Assembly (NCBI GenBank): GCA_030597775.1
Contig: JAUVRF010000007.1
Location: forward strand, 1 to 17,189
Source: Methanobacteriota archaeon
GTDB taxonomy: Archaea; Thermoplasmatota; DTKX01; GCA-020343715
Direction: 5' to 3'
Length of the DNA: 17,189 bases
Position numbers and translations under genes: made by a program. Positions 7,295 through 14,576 of the stretch are shown here, piece by piece. Position 1 is the first letter of the stretch, and every line of letters begins with the position of its first letter. The notes below the pieces were generated by a model. That model was not told the origin of the DNA. It saw nothing but the letters and a program-made list of their open reading frames with translations, and ran no database searches.

Positions 7295-7304
7295 AATATA
7301 AATA
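7295..7304 (-). promoter_or_regulatory. TATA box of the small zinc-ribbon gene
   Basis: TATTTATATT on the minus strand is centred 27 nt before the GTG at 7272, the textbook archaeal spacing for a leaderless start. The element also reads AATATAAATA on the plus strand, but the ribosomal operon has its own, closer TATA box. Confidence 0.6.
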
Positions 7305-7385
7305 GTTTCGCGGGTCGCGGTCTCGATGGTCCCCGGACAAAGCCCAGATCGGACCAAGCCAGTACCCCCTGCCCAGGTGGAGAAG

Positions 7386-7396
7386 CTTTTATATAC
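7386..7396 (+). promoter_or_regulatory. TATA box of the L44e operon
   Basis: CTTTTATATAC is the best TATA match in the window. Transcription is expected near 7416, leaving a leader of about 23 nt that carries the ribosome-binding site AGGGGTGA (7427-7434) before the GTG at 7439. Confidence 0.65.
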
Positions 7397-7438
7397 AGGT
7401 AGGCGGTACGGAGGGACCGTCGCCCTAGGGGTGAGTAT

Positions 7439-7717
7439 GTGAAGATGCCCAGGAACATCAGTCGGTACTGTCCCACGTGCAAGAAGCACACCCTCCACGC
7501 CGTCGAGAGAGTTAAGAAGAAGAAGGCGTCGGAGCACAAGATGGGACAGCGGCGATTCCGGCGAGTGATGGCCGGCTACCGTGGTTTCCCACGTCCCAAG
7601 TACGAGGGTCGTGAGAAACCCACCAAGCGGGTGGCCCTGCGCTATCGCTGCAAGGACTGCAGCAAGGCCCACCAGTCACCCAGCATACGGGCCAAGAGGT
7701 TCGAGCTCACGGAGTGA
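7439..7717 (+). CDS. rpl44e: Large ribosomal subunit protein eL42 (L44e)
   Basis: A 92-residue protein matching the usual family length. It begins MKMPR and has the zinc-finger pairs C11-x2-C14 and C71-x2-C74, plus a long basic stretch between them (KKKKASEHKMGQRRFRR) that contacts 23S rRNA near the E site. The start is GTG 7439 because MKMPR is the conserved family opening; an ATG at 7445 would lose it. First gene of the translation operon. Its TGA overlaps the next ATG (TGATG at 7715-7719), suggesting translational coupling. Confidence 0.96.
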   Translation: MKMPRNISRYCPTCKKHTLHAVERVKKKKASEHKMGQRRFRRVMAGYRGFPRPKYEGREKPTKRVALRYRCKDCSKAHQSPSIRAKRFELTE

Positions 7718-7917
7718 TGATCAAGATGGAAGAGGAGCCAAAGGAGGCCGTCCAAGGCGGCTTCGTGAAGGTCAAGTGCACCGATTGCAGCAACGAACAG
7801 GTCCTTTTCTGGCGCACCAACACCGTCGTCAACTGCCAGGTGTGCGGTGGCACCCTTGCGGAACCGACCGGCGGCAAGGCCGACCTCAAGGGCGAGATGG
7901 TAGGGGTTGTAGAGTAA
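7717..7917 (+). CDS. rps27e: Small ribosomal subunit protein eS27 (S27e)
   Basis: A 66-residue zinc-ribbon protein with C21-x2-C24 (CTDC) and C40-x2-C43 (CQVC), followed by the family's conserved G-G-T-L-A-E-P-T-G-G-K-A tail. Length and motifs fit the archaeal family. I chose the ATG at 7717, which overlaps the L44e stop; GTG 7714 is also possible. Its TAA overlaps the next ATG (TAATG at 7915-7919). L44e followed by S27e is a standard archaeal pair. Confidence 0.95.
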   Translation: MIKMEEEPKEAVQGGFVKVKCTDCSNEQVLFWRTNTVVNCQVCGGTLAEPTGGKADLKGEMVGVVE

Positions 7918-8705
7918 TGGGAAAGATCGTGGGCTTCCCCGAGGAGGGGGAGCTGGTCGTGGGAACTGTTGCCAAGGTCGAGAACTTCGGCGCCTTCGTC
8001 AAGTTGGAGGAGTACCCTGGAAAGGAGGGTTTCATCCACGTTGCCGAGGTGGCGCCCGGCTGGGTCAAGTACATCCGCGACTACGTCCGCGAGAACCAGA
8101 AGATCGTCACCAAGGTCATGTCGGTCCACACCAAGAAGGGTCACAGCGACCTTTCGCTCAAGCAGGTCAACGAGCACCAGCGGCGCGAGAAGATCCAGCA
8201 GTGGAAGAACGAGCAGCGGGCAGAGAAGCTGTTCGAGCTGATCGCCGAGCGCAGCGGTATTACCCCCGATCATGCCTGGGAGGAGTTCGGGAACCGTCTG
8301 GTGGAGGAGTTCGGTACCCTCTACGGCGCCCTGGAGGAGGTCGCCCTGAACTCGAAGGTCCTCGCCGACGAGGGGTTCGAGGGGGTCTGGACCGAGAACT
8401 TCATCCAGGTGGCCCAAGACAGCATCGTCCCCCCCACGGTGGAGATACGCGGCTACTTCAAGCTGGGTATCACCTCGCCCAACGGCGTGGATGTGATCCG
8501 CGAGGCCCTGAAGCTGGCCGACAAGGTGGAGGACGACGAGATAACGATAAACGTCCAGTACCTCGGAGCGCCCCGGTACGGCGTCCAGGTAAAGGCCCTC
8601 AACTACAAGGATGCGGAGGAGGAGCTGAAGCTGGCCCAGGAACGTGTGATCGGATACATGACCGAACACGGGGGAGAGGGCAGCTTCCACCGCACGGAGA
8701 CGTGA
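7917..8705 (+). CDS. Translation initiation factor aIF2 alpha subunit
   Basis: A 262-residue protein, the normal length for archaeal IF2-alpha, which with beta and gamma delivers initiator Met-tRNA to the small subunit. The N-terminal S1/OB domain (about 10-86) has the signature E-G-E-L-V-V-G-T-V, G-A-F-V-K-L-E-E-Y-P-G-K-E-G-F-I-H, then W-V-K-x-I-R-D-Y-V. A helical middle domain spans about 88-170 and a C-terminal alpha/beta domain about 175-262 (RGYFKLGI, then RYGVQVKALNYKDAEEEL). The frame is also open upstream, but only the ATG at 7917, in a TAATG overlap with S27e, fits the family start. Its TGA overlaps the Nop10 ATG. Confidence 0.96.
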   Translation: MGKIVGFPEEGELVVGTVAKVENFGAFVKLEEYPGKEGFIHVAEVAPGWVKYIRDYVRENQKIVTKVMSVHTKKGHSDLSLKQVNEHQRREKIQQWKNEQRAEKLFELIAERSGITPDHAWEEFGNRLVEEFGTLYGALEEVALNSKVLADEGFEGVWTENFIQVAQDSIVPPTVEIRGYFKLGITSPNGVDVIREALKLADKVEDDEITINVQYLGAPRYGVQVKALNYKDAEEELKLAQERVIGYMTEHGGEGSFHRTET

Positions 8706-8884
8706 TGGGTATGGCGCTCAGCCGCTGCCCGGTATGCGGCGATTACACCCTGGAGGACGCATGCTCCCGCTGTGGCGGGACCACCGTGCGCCCGGGTCCT
8801 GCCAGGTACTCACCCGAGGACCGGTACGGCAGCTACCGGCGCGCCCTGAAGAAGCAGGCCGAAGGCCAAGAGGATAATGAATAG
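8705..8884 (+). CDS. nop10: H/ACA RNP component Nop10
   Basis: A 59-residue protein. The compact zinc ribbon has C8-x2-C11 and C20-x2-C23, then the conserved P-x-R-Y-S-P-E-D-R-Y-G-S-Y-R-R-A-L-K-K tail. Nop10 binds Cbf5 in the box H/ACA pseudouridylation complex that modifies rRNA. The ATG at 8705 overlaps the preceding TGA (TGATG); a second ATG at 8711 is possible. It sits in the canonical aIF2-alpha/Nop10/PAC2 order. Confidence 0.95.
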   Translation: MGMALSRCPVCGDYTLEDACSRCGGTTVRPGPARYSPEDRYGSYRRALKKQAEGQEDNE

Positions 8885-8890
8885 GAGGAT
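8883..8890 (+). promoter_or_regulatory. Shine-Dalgarno site that fixes the PAC2 start
   Basis: AGGAGGAT lies 7 nt before the ATG at 8898. In-frame ATGs at 8877 and 8889 lie before or inside this site and are less likely starts. Confidence 0.6.
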
Positions 8891-8897
8891 GAAGAGC

Positions 8898-9659
8898 ATG
8901 GATGTGGAGATTATCTTCGAGGAACGCCCGGAACTCCGGGACCCCATCTTCGTAGAGGGACTGCCCGGCGTGGGCAACGTGGGCAAACTGGCCGCCGAGC
9001 ACTTGCTGGAGGAGATCGGGGCGAAGCGGTTCGCCGTGGTCTACTCCAAGTACTTCCCTCCCCAGGTCCTGGTGGAGGACGATGGCACCATCAAGCTCGT
9101 CCGGAACGAGCTCTACTACTACAGCAGGGAGGGCGATGCGGGCCCCGACCTCATCCTCCTGGTGGGAGACTACCAGGGACTGACGCCGGAGGGACAGTAC
9201 GAGCTGTCCTCGGCGATAATCGACCTGTGCACCGACATGGGCGTCAAGCGCATCTACACCCTGGGCGGCTTCGGCGTGGGCAAGATGGTGGAGGAGCCCC
9301 GTGTCCTGGGTGCGACCACCACCCTGGAGCTGGTCGAGGAGATGAAGGAGAACGGCGTCATATTCTCCCGGGGTGAGCCAGGAAGCGGCATCGTGGGTGC
9401 CAGTGGCCTCCTGCTGGGGCTAGGCCACAACAAGGGCATCGAGGCCGTGTGCCTCATGGGCGAGACCTCCGGGTACTTCATCGACCCCAACGCGGCGAGG
9501 AAGCTGCTCCTGATCCTGAGCAAACTCCTGGACCTGGAGCTGGACCTGGCCAAGCTGGAGGAGAAGGCGGACCAGATCGAGCGCATCACCGCCAAGCTGA
9601 AGGACATCGAGAAGATGGAGAAGGAAGGCTCCTTCGAGGACCTCAACTACATAGGCTAG
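8898..9659 (+). CDS. PAC2-family protein (proteasome-assembly-chaperone-like, COG2047)
   Basis: A 253-residue protein with the archaeal PAC2-family pattern: P-I-F-V-E-G-L-P-G-V-G-N-V-G-K-L-A-A at about 16-33, D-L-I-L-L-V-G-D-Y-Q at 84-93, G-G-F-G-V-G-K-M near 123-130, and G-x-S-G-L-L-L-G-L-G at 167-176. A long charged helix or coiled coil follows at about 205-245. Family members resemble eukaryotic PAC2, a 20S proteasome assembly chaperone, but the archaeal role is not firmly known. Last gene of the translation operon in most euryarchaeotes; it slightly follows the Nop10 stop. Confidence 0.9.
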   Translation: MDVEIIFEERPELRDPIFVEGLPGVGNVGKLAAEHLLEEIGAKRFAVVYSKYFPPQVLVEDDGTIKLVRNELYYYSREGDAGPDLILLVGDYQGLTPEGQYELSSAIIDLCTDMGVKRIYTLGGFGVGKMVEEPRVLGATTTLELVEEMKENGVIFSRGEPGSGIVGASGLLLGLGHNKGIEAVCLMGETSGYFIDPNAARKLLLILSKLLDLELDLAKLEEKADQIERITAKLKDIEKMEKEGSFEDLNYIG

Positions 9660-9740
9660 GCTCTCCGAGGGCTACGGATGCACCCCATCCGCTACATCGT
9701 CCAGATTCAGTATACGATTATGGAACCAGCCCCAAAAGTT

Positions 9741-9750
9741 AATTTAAAAT
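9741..9750 (+). promoter_or_regulatory. Probable TATA box of the zinc-ribbon/HEAT gene
   Basis: AATTTAAAAT in a locally A/T-rich patch of the 125-bp gap after PAC2, preceded by an A-rich, BRE-like AAAAG. It lies about 40 nt before the ATG at 9785. The rest of the gap holds nothing I can identify. Confidence 0.5.
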
Positions 9751-9784
9751 GAAGGGGCATGGTCGAACCGACCCAGCCTAGGGG

Positions 9785-11605
9785 ATGCTAATGGAAGATG
9801 GGCAATGGTCGGAAGATGGGAGCAGCCAGGTGGATGAAGTGTACCTCTGCCCCATATGCAACACTCGGGTCAACGCAAGTCAGACCGAGTGCCCCGGCTG
9901 CGGCGCAATATTCGCGGACAGCGCTGATGAGGTCCCGCCACCCCAGGCCACCCAGGCCACCCAGGCCGACCCGTCTGTGGCCGGAGCAGAGGTCCCCCTG
10001 GAGTACAGGTGTCCAGCATGTGGCGGCTCGGTGAGGGACGAGGACGAAACCTGCCCCCATTGCGGTGCCCTCTTCGTGGAGGATGCTGAAGAGGTGACGC
10101 CACCCCCGCCACCACCCCAGGCCAAGGCCAAGGCCAAGGCGAAGCCGAAGCCACCGGCGGAGGAACCGGAGAGGAGCACCGGGAGCTCCCTCGAGGGATT
10201 CAGGCTACCCAGCGTCTCGGGCTCGGGAACCGCGACGGCTGCGACGAGGCGTCGGGAGAGCCATGCGGTACGTCATTCCAGGGCGGTCGTCCGACTTTCG
10301 AGGAGACGGAAGCTGATCGCCCAGCGCAGGATGCTGGGCCTTACCCTCCTGGCGGCAGGTTTCGCCATATACATCGGCAGCCTGATGATCAACCAGCCAT
10401 CGGGCTTCACCATGGGCTCGGCCCTGATACTGGCGTTAAGCATCGCGTTACTCATCCTGGGCGTGCTGATACTGTACAACCAGTATCACGCCTGGAGACA
10501 CTACCAGGCCCAGCTCCAGACGGCCCGCATCGAGGCCTGCCTGCTCCGGGAAGGCGCCTCCGGGGCCGACACCAGGGGCGGGAAAGCGAAGTCCGCACCA
10601 CCAGTTGCCGAGGTCAGGCCCCAGCCTCCGAAGGCCGTCCCACCACAGCGGGTCAAGCCCCAGACAGTGAAGGTGGACAAGGCGGAGGCAAAGGTCGTGC
10701 CACAGAAGATGGTGGTGACCGGAGCGGCGGCCGCAGCCGTCGACAACGTAGATATGCCGAGGGTCACTCCCGAACCTCGACGGATCGAGCTTTCAAGTGA
10801 ACCCATTGATCATGACAAGGTGCCATGTCCGAACTGCGGGTACCTCAATCGCAGCATCTTCGTGCGCTGCATCCGTTGCGGTAACGAGCTCTCAGCCAAG
10901 GAAGAGTCCATCTCGGTCGAGACCTTTGAAAGGCCCGAGCAACCCGATTCCAACGAAACCCCGAGGCCCCGAGGCGGACCCACGCCATGGGAGGCGCGTC
11001 ATATCTCGGCCCAGGGGGGCAGGGCAGCAGCCCGCCAGGCCGCTCGCCAGGCGGCCAGGACCGACGAGGTCGTGGAGGCACCGGCCACCGAGGACCGCAG
11101 GGCCGCCATCGGTGTGGCCGCCAACTTCACCAAGCTCCCGAAGAACATGCGAGAGGAGCTGATACGCACCCTCTACAAGGTCTCCGACCCGGTGGTGCGA
11201 CAGGACACGGTCTCGGCCATCGCGGAGCACTACACCGAACTGCCGAAGGACATCCAGGACCTGCTGATCGAGCTGACCGAGGACGAGGACCCAAGGGTGC
11301 GAGAGGAGGTGGCCTTCGAGGTCAACCACAATTTCGACCGCATCCCCCTGAACATCATACAGACCATATTCAACAAGCTTGCCAGGGACCCGGAGAACCT
11401 TGTGCGGGAGGACGTGGTGTCCGCGATAGCGGAGAACTTCCAGCGCCTCCCCAAGGAGACCCAGGACCTGCTCAAGATATTGGCAGCGGACCCGAAGGAA
11501 TCGGTGCGCGACGAGGTATCCTTCGAGGTCGCGAAGAACTCTGACGTCATCCCGGAGAAGTTCAAGTCGGAGATCAAGGAGATCTTGAGACAGACCGGGA
11601 GCTAG
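9785..11605 (+). CDS. Membrane protein with three zinc ribbons and HEAT-like repeats
   Basis: A 606-residue multidomain protein. Zinc ribbon 1 is C22/C25/C36/C39, ribbon 2 is C76/C79/C90/C93, and ribbon 3 is C348/C351/C362/C365 (CPNC, then CIRC). Ribbons 1 and 2 are joined by a Q-A-T repeat linker and followed by a P- and A-K-rich tract (105-123). Two membrane helices lie at about 184-201 and 211-231, flanked by a basic stretch (154-182), so both ends probably face the cytoplasm. After ribbon 3 comes an R-A/Q-A linker (413-425) and five HEAT-like helical repeats (about 437-600, period 34-35). The whole fusion is unfamiliar to me. Inference: a membrane-tethered scaffold for protein or nucleic-acid partners. 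ATG 9785 or 9791 are both possible. The GPN-loop GTPase follows after 24 nt. Confidence 0.88.
   Translation: MLMEDGQWSEDGSSQVDEVYLCPICNTRVNASQTECPGCGAIFADSADEVPPPQATQATQADPSVAGAEVPLEYRCPACGGSVRDEDETCPHCGALFVEDAEEVTPPPPPPQAKAKAKAKPKPPAEEPERSTGSSLEGFRLPSVSGSGTATAATRRRESHAVRHSRAVVRLSRRRKLIAQRRMLGLTLLAAGFAIYIGSLMINQPSGFTMGSALILALSIALLILGVLILYNQYHAWRHYQAQLQTARIEACLLREGASGADTRGGKAKSAPPVAEVRPQPPKAVPPQRVKPQTVKVDKAEAKVVPQKMVVTGAAAAAVDNVDMPRVTPEPRRIELSSEPIDHDKVPCPNCGYLNRSIFVRCIRCGNELSAKEESISVETFERPEQPDSNETPRPRGGPTPWEARHISAQGGRAAARQAARQAARTDEVVEAPATEDRRAAIGVAANFTKLPKNMREELIRTLYKVSDPVVRQDTVSAIAEHYTELPKDIQDLLIELTEDEDPRVREEVAFEVNHNFDRIPLNIIQTIFNKLARDPENLVREDVVSAIAENFQRLPKETQDLLKILAADPKESVRDEVSFEVAKNSDVIPEKFKSEIKEILRQTGS
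11195..11554 (+). repeat. Alternating A-B HEAT-like repeats (69-residue double unit)
   Basis: F/Y-x-x-[LI]-P motifs recur at residues 448, 483, 517, 552 and 586. Neighbouring repeats alternate: type A has V-R-x-D-x-V-S-A-I-A-E and type B has V-R-[ED]-E-V-x-F-E-V. The A-B pair starting at residue 471 is therefore duplicated at residue 540 (207 bp later), with long identical stretches such as VSAIAE and QDLL. Confidence 0.7.
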
Positions 11606-11629
11606 CGCATCGAGAGCGGGGGGAGAGAA

Positions 11630-12406
11630 TTGACGGACGACATGGTGTCGATCTTCTTCGCTGGCACCGCAGGGTCGGGCAAGTCCACCCTTGTGGGCGC
11701 ATTCCAGCGATGGATGGACCTGAACGGATACAACGCGCTCACGGTCAACCTTGACCCCGGAGCGGAGGTGCTGGCATTCGACGCTGACGTGGACGTGCGC
11801 GAGTGGATGGTCCTCGGGCAGATCATGGAGGAGTTCAACCTGGGTCCCAACGGCGCCCAGGTGGTCGCCGCTGACATGATGGCCATCCAGGCGGGGGACA
11901 TCGCCGAGGCCGTCAACGCCATGGAGGCGGACTACGTCCTCTACGATGTTCCGGGCCAGCTGGAGCTGTTCGCCTTCCGAAGCTCCTCCAAGCGCCTGAT
12001 GGAGACCCTCGGGGGCTCCAACCCGGTCCTGGCCTATCTGCTGGACCCGATGCTGGTCAACACTCCCAACGGCTACGTGACCTCCATGCTTCTGGCCGCC
12101 ACCGTCAAGTTCAGGTTCGACGTTCCCATGCTGTTCCTTCTCAGCAAGACGGACCTGATGGACGAGGAGGCCCGAGGGAAAGTGCTTGCCTGGACGGAGG
12201 ACCACTGGCGCCTTCAGAACGATCTGTGGGAGGGGGATATCACACCCGCGGCGACCTTCGCGGTCGACCTGCTAGAGGCTATACGCGAGTTCGGGGCCTC
12301 CAGCTCCTTCATACCCGTCTCGAGCGCCAGCGGGGTGGGCCTGGAGGACATATACTCGATGGTCCAGATGATCTACTCCGGCGGTGACGACCTGGAGAAG
12401 CGATGA
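11630..12406 (+). CDS. GPN-loop GTPase
   Basis: A 258-residue P-loop GTPase of the GPN (ATP_bind_1) family. G1 is G12-T-A-G-S-G-K-S-T20, the diagnostic G72-P-N74 insertion follows L71, G3 is D106-V-P-G-Q, and G4 is S172-K-T-D175 in place of the commoner N/T-K-x-D. The family forms homodimers in archaea; the eukaryotic relatives GPN1-3 help assemble RNA polymerase II, while the archaeal role is unsettled. TTG 11630 is chosen because GGAG (11622-11625) lies 4 nt upstream, whereas ATG 11642 would be 16 nt away. It follows the zinc-ribbon/HEAT gene after 24 nt, so the two are probably co-transcribed. Confidence 0.93.
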   Translation: MTDDMVSIFFAGTAGSGKSTLVGAFQRWMDLNGYNALTVNLDPGAEVLAFDADVDVREWMVLGQIMEEFNLGPNGAQVVAADMMAIQAGDIAEAVNAMEADYVLYDVPGQLELFAFRSSSKRLMETLGGSNPVLAYLLDPMLVNTPNGYVTSMLLAATVKFRFDVPMLFLLSKTDLMDEEARGKVLAWTEDHWRLQNDLWEGDITPAATFAVDLLEAIREFGASSSFIPVSSASGVGLEDIYSMVQMIYSGGDDLEKR

Positions 12407-12447
12407 GACAGGCCACTTCGACAATGCCAAATAGAGCCTAGGGCCTT

Positions 12448-12453
12448 GGTGGT
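12448..12453 (+). promoter_or_regulatory. Shine-Dalgarno site of the UbiA gene
   Basis: GGTGGT ends 6 nt before the ATG at 12460, favouring that start over the in-frame GTG at 12454, which directly abuts the site. Confidence 0.45.
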
Positions 12454-12459
12454 GTGACC

Positions 12460-13668
12460 ATGCCCGACGATGAGGAACCCGTGAAGGAGATGGACCGAGA
12501 GCATGTCCAGATATCAATAGAGACCTCCAACGGTCGCACCAACCTTGTGGGAGAGACCATCGAGCAGAAGGTCGTTGAGGAGGAAGAGGAGGAAGAGGAG
12601 CCCGCGGAACCCGACGAGGACGAGGGCACCGACGGGGCCGAGGTGGATGTGGGGGTCAAGGTGGATAAGGCCAGACCTCCGGTGCACATGGACCCGGACA
12701 CCGCCGCCATCGACGAGGAGATATCCCTTCCAATGGACGATGGGGAACGGTACCCCGGCTGGCGGGTGGGTCTCCCCCGCAAGCTGGGAGCGTACGTAGA
12801 GCTCCTCCGGCCCTTCACCCTGCTGGCGCCCCTGTTCGGAGGTCTGGGAGCCTCGCTCCTGGCCCTCACCACCCAGGACTTCGTGGGCTTCTCCTGGTCC
12901 ACCCTGATCTATGGCGTTGCCACCCTGATGCTCCTTAACGCCGCCAGCAACTGCATGAACGCGGCGTACGACGCCCACATCGACCGCATCAACAAGCCAT
13001 ACCGGCCCATCCCCAGGGGCCTGGTGACCCGGGACGAGGCCTTCAGCATCGCATTCCTGCTGTACTTCGTGGCCTTCGTGAGGGCGATGCTGATCAGCCC
13101 CGAGTTCTGGGCACTGGTCACCATAATCACCATAATCACCATCTACTACTCGATGCCACCCGTCCGCTTCAAGAAGCGGTTCTGGGTCAGCAACATCTCC
13201 ATCGCACTGGCCAGGGGACTTCTGGGCTTCGTGGCGGCCTGGTCCATCTTCGGCGACCCATGGGACCCGACCCCTTGGGTCATCGGCGGCATCCTGTTCA
13301 TCTACCTGGTGGGCGCGACCTCCAGCAAGGACTTCACCGACATAGAAGGCGACCGGGAGTTCGGCATGCGAACGTTGCCCGTGGTGTACGGCCCCAAGCG
13401 GGCAGCCCTGGTCACGGGCCCCTTCTTCATCCTGCCCTTCATCTTCATACCCCTGGGCGTCCTTCGCGGGTACCTGATCGATGCCGCCAACTACCTGCTG
13501 GTCCTGATGGTGTGGGGCATCTACGTCATGGTGCTGCTCCAGAACCACGCCACCGAACGGGACCCCAATTTCGAGAACAGTCCCGTCTGGAAGCACATGT
13601 ACCTGATGCTATTCGCCCTCCAGATAGGCTTCGCGGTGGTCTACGTGGGCGATTATTGGCTCAATTGA
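12460..13668 (+). CDS. UbiA-family prenyltransferase with acidic N-terminal extension
   Basis: A 402-residue membrane enzyme. Residues about 1-105 are an unusual soluble extension, very acidic and with eight consecutive Glu near 40-47. The UbiA core follows, with about eight or nine membrane helices. Motif 1 is N167-x3-D171-x3-D175 followed by R-I-N-K-P-Y-R-P-I-P-R-G; motif 2 is K-D291-x2-D294-x3-D298 followed by x-G-M-R-T-L-P. These Asp residues bind Mg-prenyl diphosphate. Archaeal relatives include digeranylgeranylglyceryl phosphate synthase (membrane-lipid synthesis) and enzymes for quinone or haem precursors; I cannot assign the acceptor from sequence. A DUF92-family gene follows. The extension looks like real coding sequence, because its strong G/C third-position bias continues from the start. 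Confidence 0.9.
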   Translation: MPDDEEPVKEMDREHVQISIETSNGRTNLVGETIEQKVVEEEEEEEEPAEPDEDEGTDGAEVDVGVKVDKARPPVHMDPDTAAIDEEISLPMDDGERYPGWRVGLPRKLGAYVELLRPFTLLAPLFGGLGASLLALTTQDFVGFSWSTLIYGVATLMLLNAASNCMNAAYDAHIDRINKPYRPIPRGLVTRDEAFSIAFLLYFVAFVRAMLISPEFWALVTIITIITIYYSMPPVRFKKRFWVSNISIALARGLLGFVAAWSIFGDPWDPTPWVIGGILFIYLVGATSSKDFTDIEGDREFGMRTLPVVYGPKRAALVTGPFFILPFIFIPLGVLRGYLIDAANYLLVLMVWGIYVMVLLQNHATERDPNFENSPVWKHMYLMLFALQIGFAVVYVGDYWLN

Positions 13669-13688
13669 GGGGCTCCACCAAGAAAAAC

Positions 13689-13698
13689 GTAAATACAA
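13689..13698 (+). promoter_or_regulatory. Probable TATA box of the DUF92 gene
   Basis: GTAAATACAA in an A-rich gap lies about 25 nt before the ATG at 13718, the spacing expected for a leaderless start. Confidence 0.45.
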
Positions 13699-13717
13699 GT
13701 TGTGTACTGCCCGCCAC

Positions 13718-14497
13718 ATGCATACGCCCGATACCGTCGATATACTGGTCACCCTCTCGTTGAGCGGTGGCCTGGCATCTGCGGCGTACTGGAAGGGCGT
13801 TCTGGACATGAAGGGGACGCTGACGGCCTCCGCCATGGGCATCGTCATCGGCCTCTCCGCCGGGTGGGAGTACGTTCTGCTCCTGATCCTGTATCTCGTC
13901 TCATCCTTCGCGGTCACCCGCTACGGCTATGCCGCCAAGCAGGCCGTGGGCGTGGCTGAGGGCAAGAAGGGGGAACGGGGTTGGCGCAGTGTGCTGGCCA
14001 ATGGGATAGTACCGACCTTCGTGGCCATGATGCACCTTGTGGAGATACCCGGGATGGAACCCTGGATCCCCTCGGTTCTCTTCATCACCGCCATCGCGGC
14101 CGCCGCTGCGGACACGGCCGCCTCCGAGCTTGGAGTGCTCACACGGGACCCGGTGCTGATAACCCGCCCGAGCCTACGGGTGGAACCCGGCACCAACGGC
14201 GGCATATCGATGAGGGGCCAGGCCTTCGCCCTGGCGGCCTCGGCCTACACCGTGACCATGGGCGCGGGCGTCTTCATCCTGGCAGATTCCTTCAACGGCC
14301 TCGAGCTGGCCTCGCAGGAACAGCTCCTCTGGGCGCTCCCCCTGGCGATCGCCATGGGTTTCATATCGTGCCAGATCGATTCGATCCTGGGCGCGACCCT
14401 GGAGAACAGGGGGTACCTCGGAAAGAACGGTGTGAACCTGGCCTCGATCAGCATCACCACCCTCGTGACCTTCCTCATCCTGATGCTCCTCTCCTGA
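13718..14497 (+). CDS. DUF92 (TIGR00297/VTE6-like) membrane protein
   Basis: A 259-residue protein with about six or seven membrane helices. Family hallmarks are D30-M-K-G-T-L-T-x-S-A near the N-terminus, A131-D-T-A-A-S-E-L-G139, G158-T-N-G-G-I-S, and the end motif D221-S-I-L-G-A-T-L-E-N-R-G-Y-L-G-K-N-G-V-N. Plant VTE6 of this family is a phytyl-phosphate kinase that makes prenyl diphosphate; the archaeal members are mostly uncharacterised. The ATG at 13718 is favoured over the GTG at 13700 by the TATA spacing. It sits right after a prenyl-diphosphate-using UbiA enzyme, in line with a prenyl-lipid role (inferred). Confidence 0.85.
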   Translation: MHTPDTVDILVTLSLSGGLASAAYWKGVLDMKGTLTASAMGIVIGLSAGWEYVLLLILYLVSSFAVTRYGYAAKQAVGVAEGKKGERGWRSVLANGIVPTFVAMMHLVEIPGMEPWIPSVLFITAIAAAAADTAASELGVLTRDPVLITRPSLRVEPGTNGGISMRGQAFALAASAYTVTMGAGVFILADSFNGLELASQEQLLWALPLAIAMGFISCQIDSILGATLENRGYLGKNGVNLASISITTLVTFLILMLLS

Positions 14498-14576
14498 TGG
14501 GGAAACTATTTCTGGCCGCGTCCCGATTCTGGCGGCCGTTCCGGTCCGCTCGACCGGTGCAGGTGGTTGGAGGTCA

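Noticed and set aside
7305..7385. Possible RNA gene between the zinc-ribbon and L44e promoters
   Set aside because: No tRNA-like arms, no strong hairpin, and its GC content matches the surroundings.
9936..9970. Short tandem CCCAGGCCA-type repeats
   Set aside because: They encode the Q-A-T linker between two zinc ribbons; simple low-complexity coding sequence, not a regulatory array.
10892..12205. A 437-codon minus-strand open frame
   Set aside because: It covers the HEAT repeats and the GPN-loop GTPase on the opposite strand. Its His/Val/Leu/Gly-rich translation is typical of antisense shadow.
13118..13140. Direct 9-bp repeat of ACCATAATC
   Set aside because: It lies in a UbiA membrane helix (T-I-I-T-I-I) and is explained by coding for repeated Ile/Thr.
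12514..13596. A 360-codon minus-strand open frame
   Set aside because: Antisense to the UbiA gene, which carries intact catalytic motifs.
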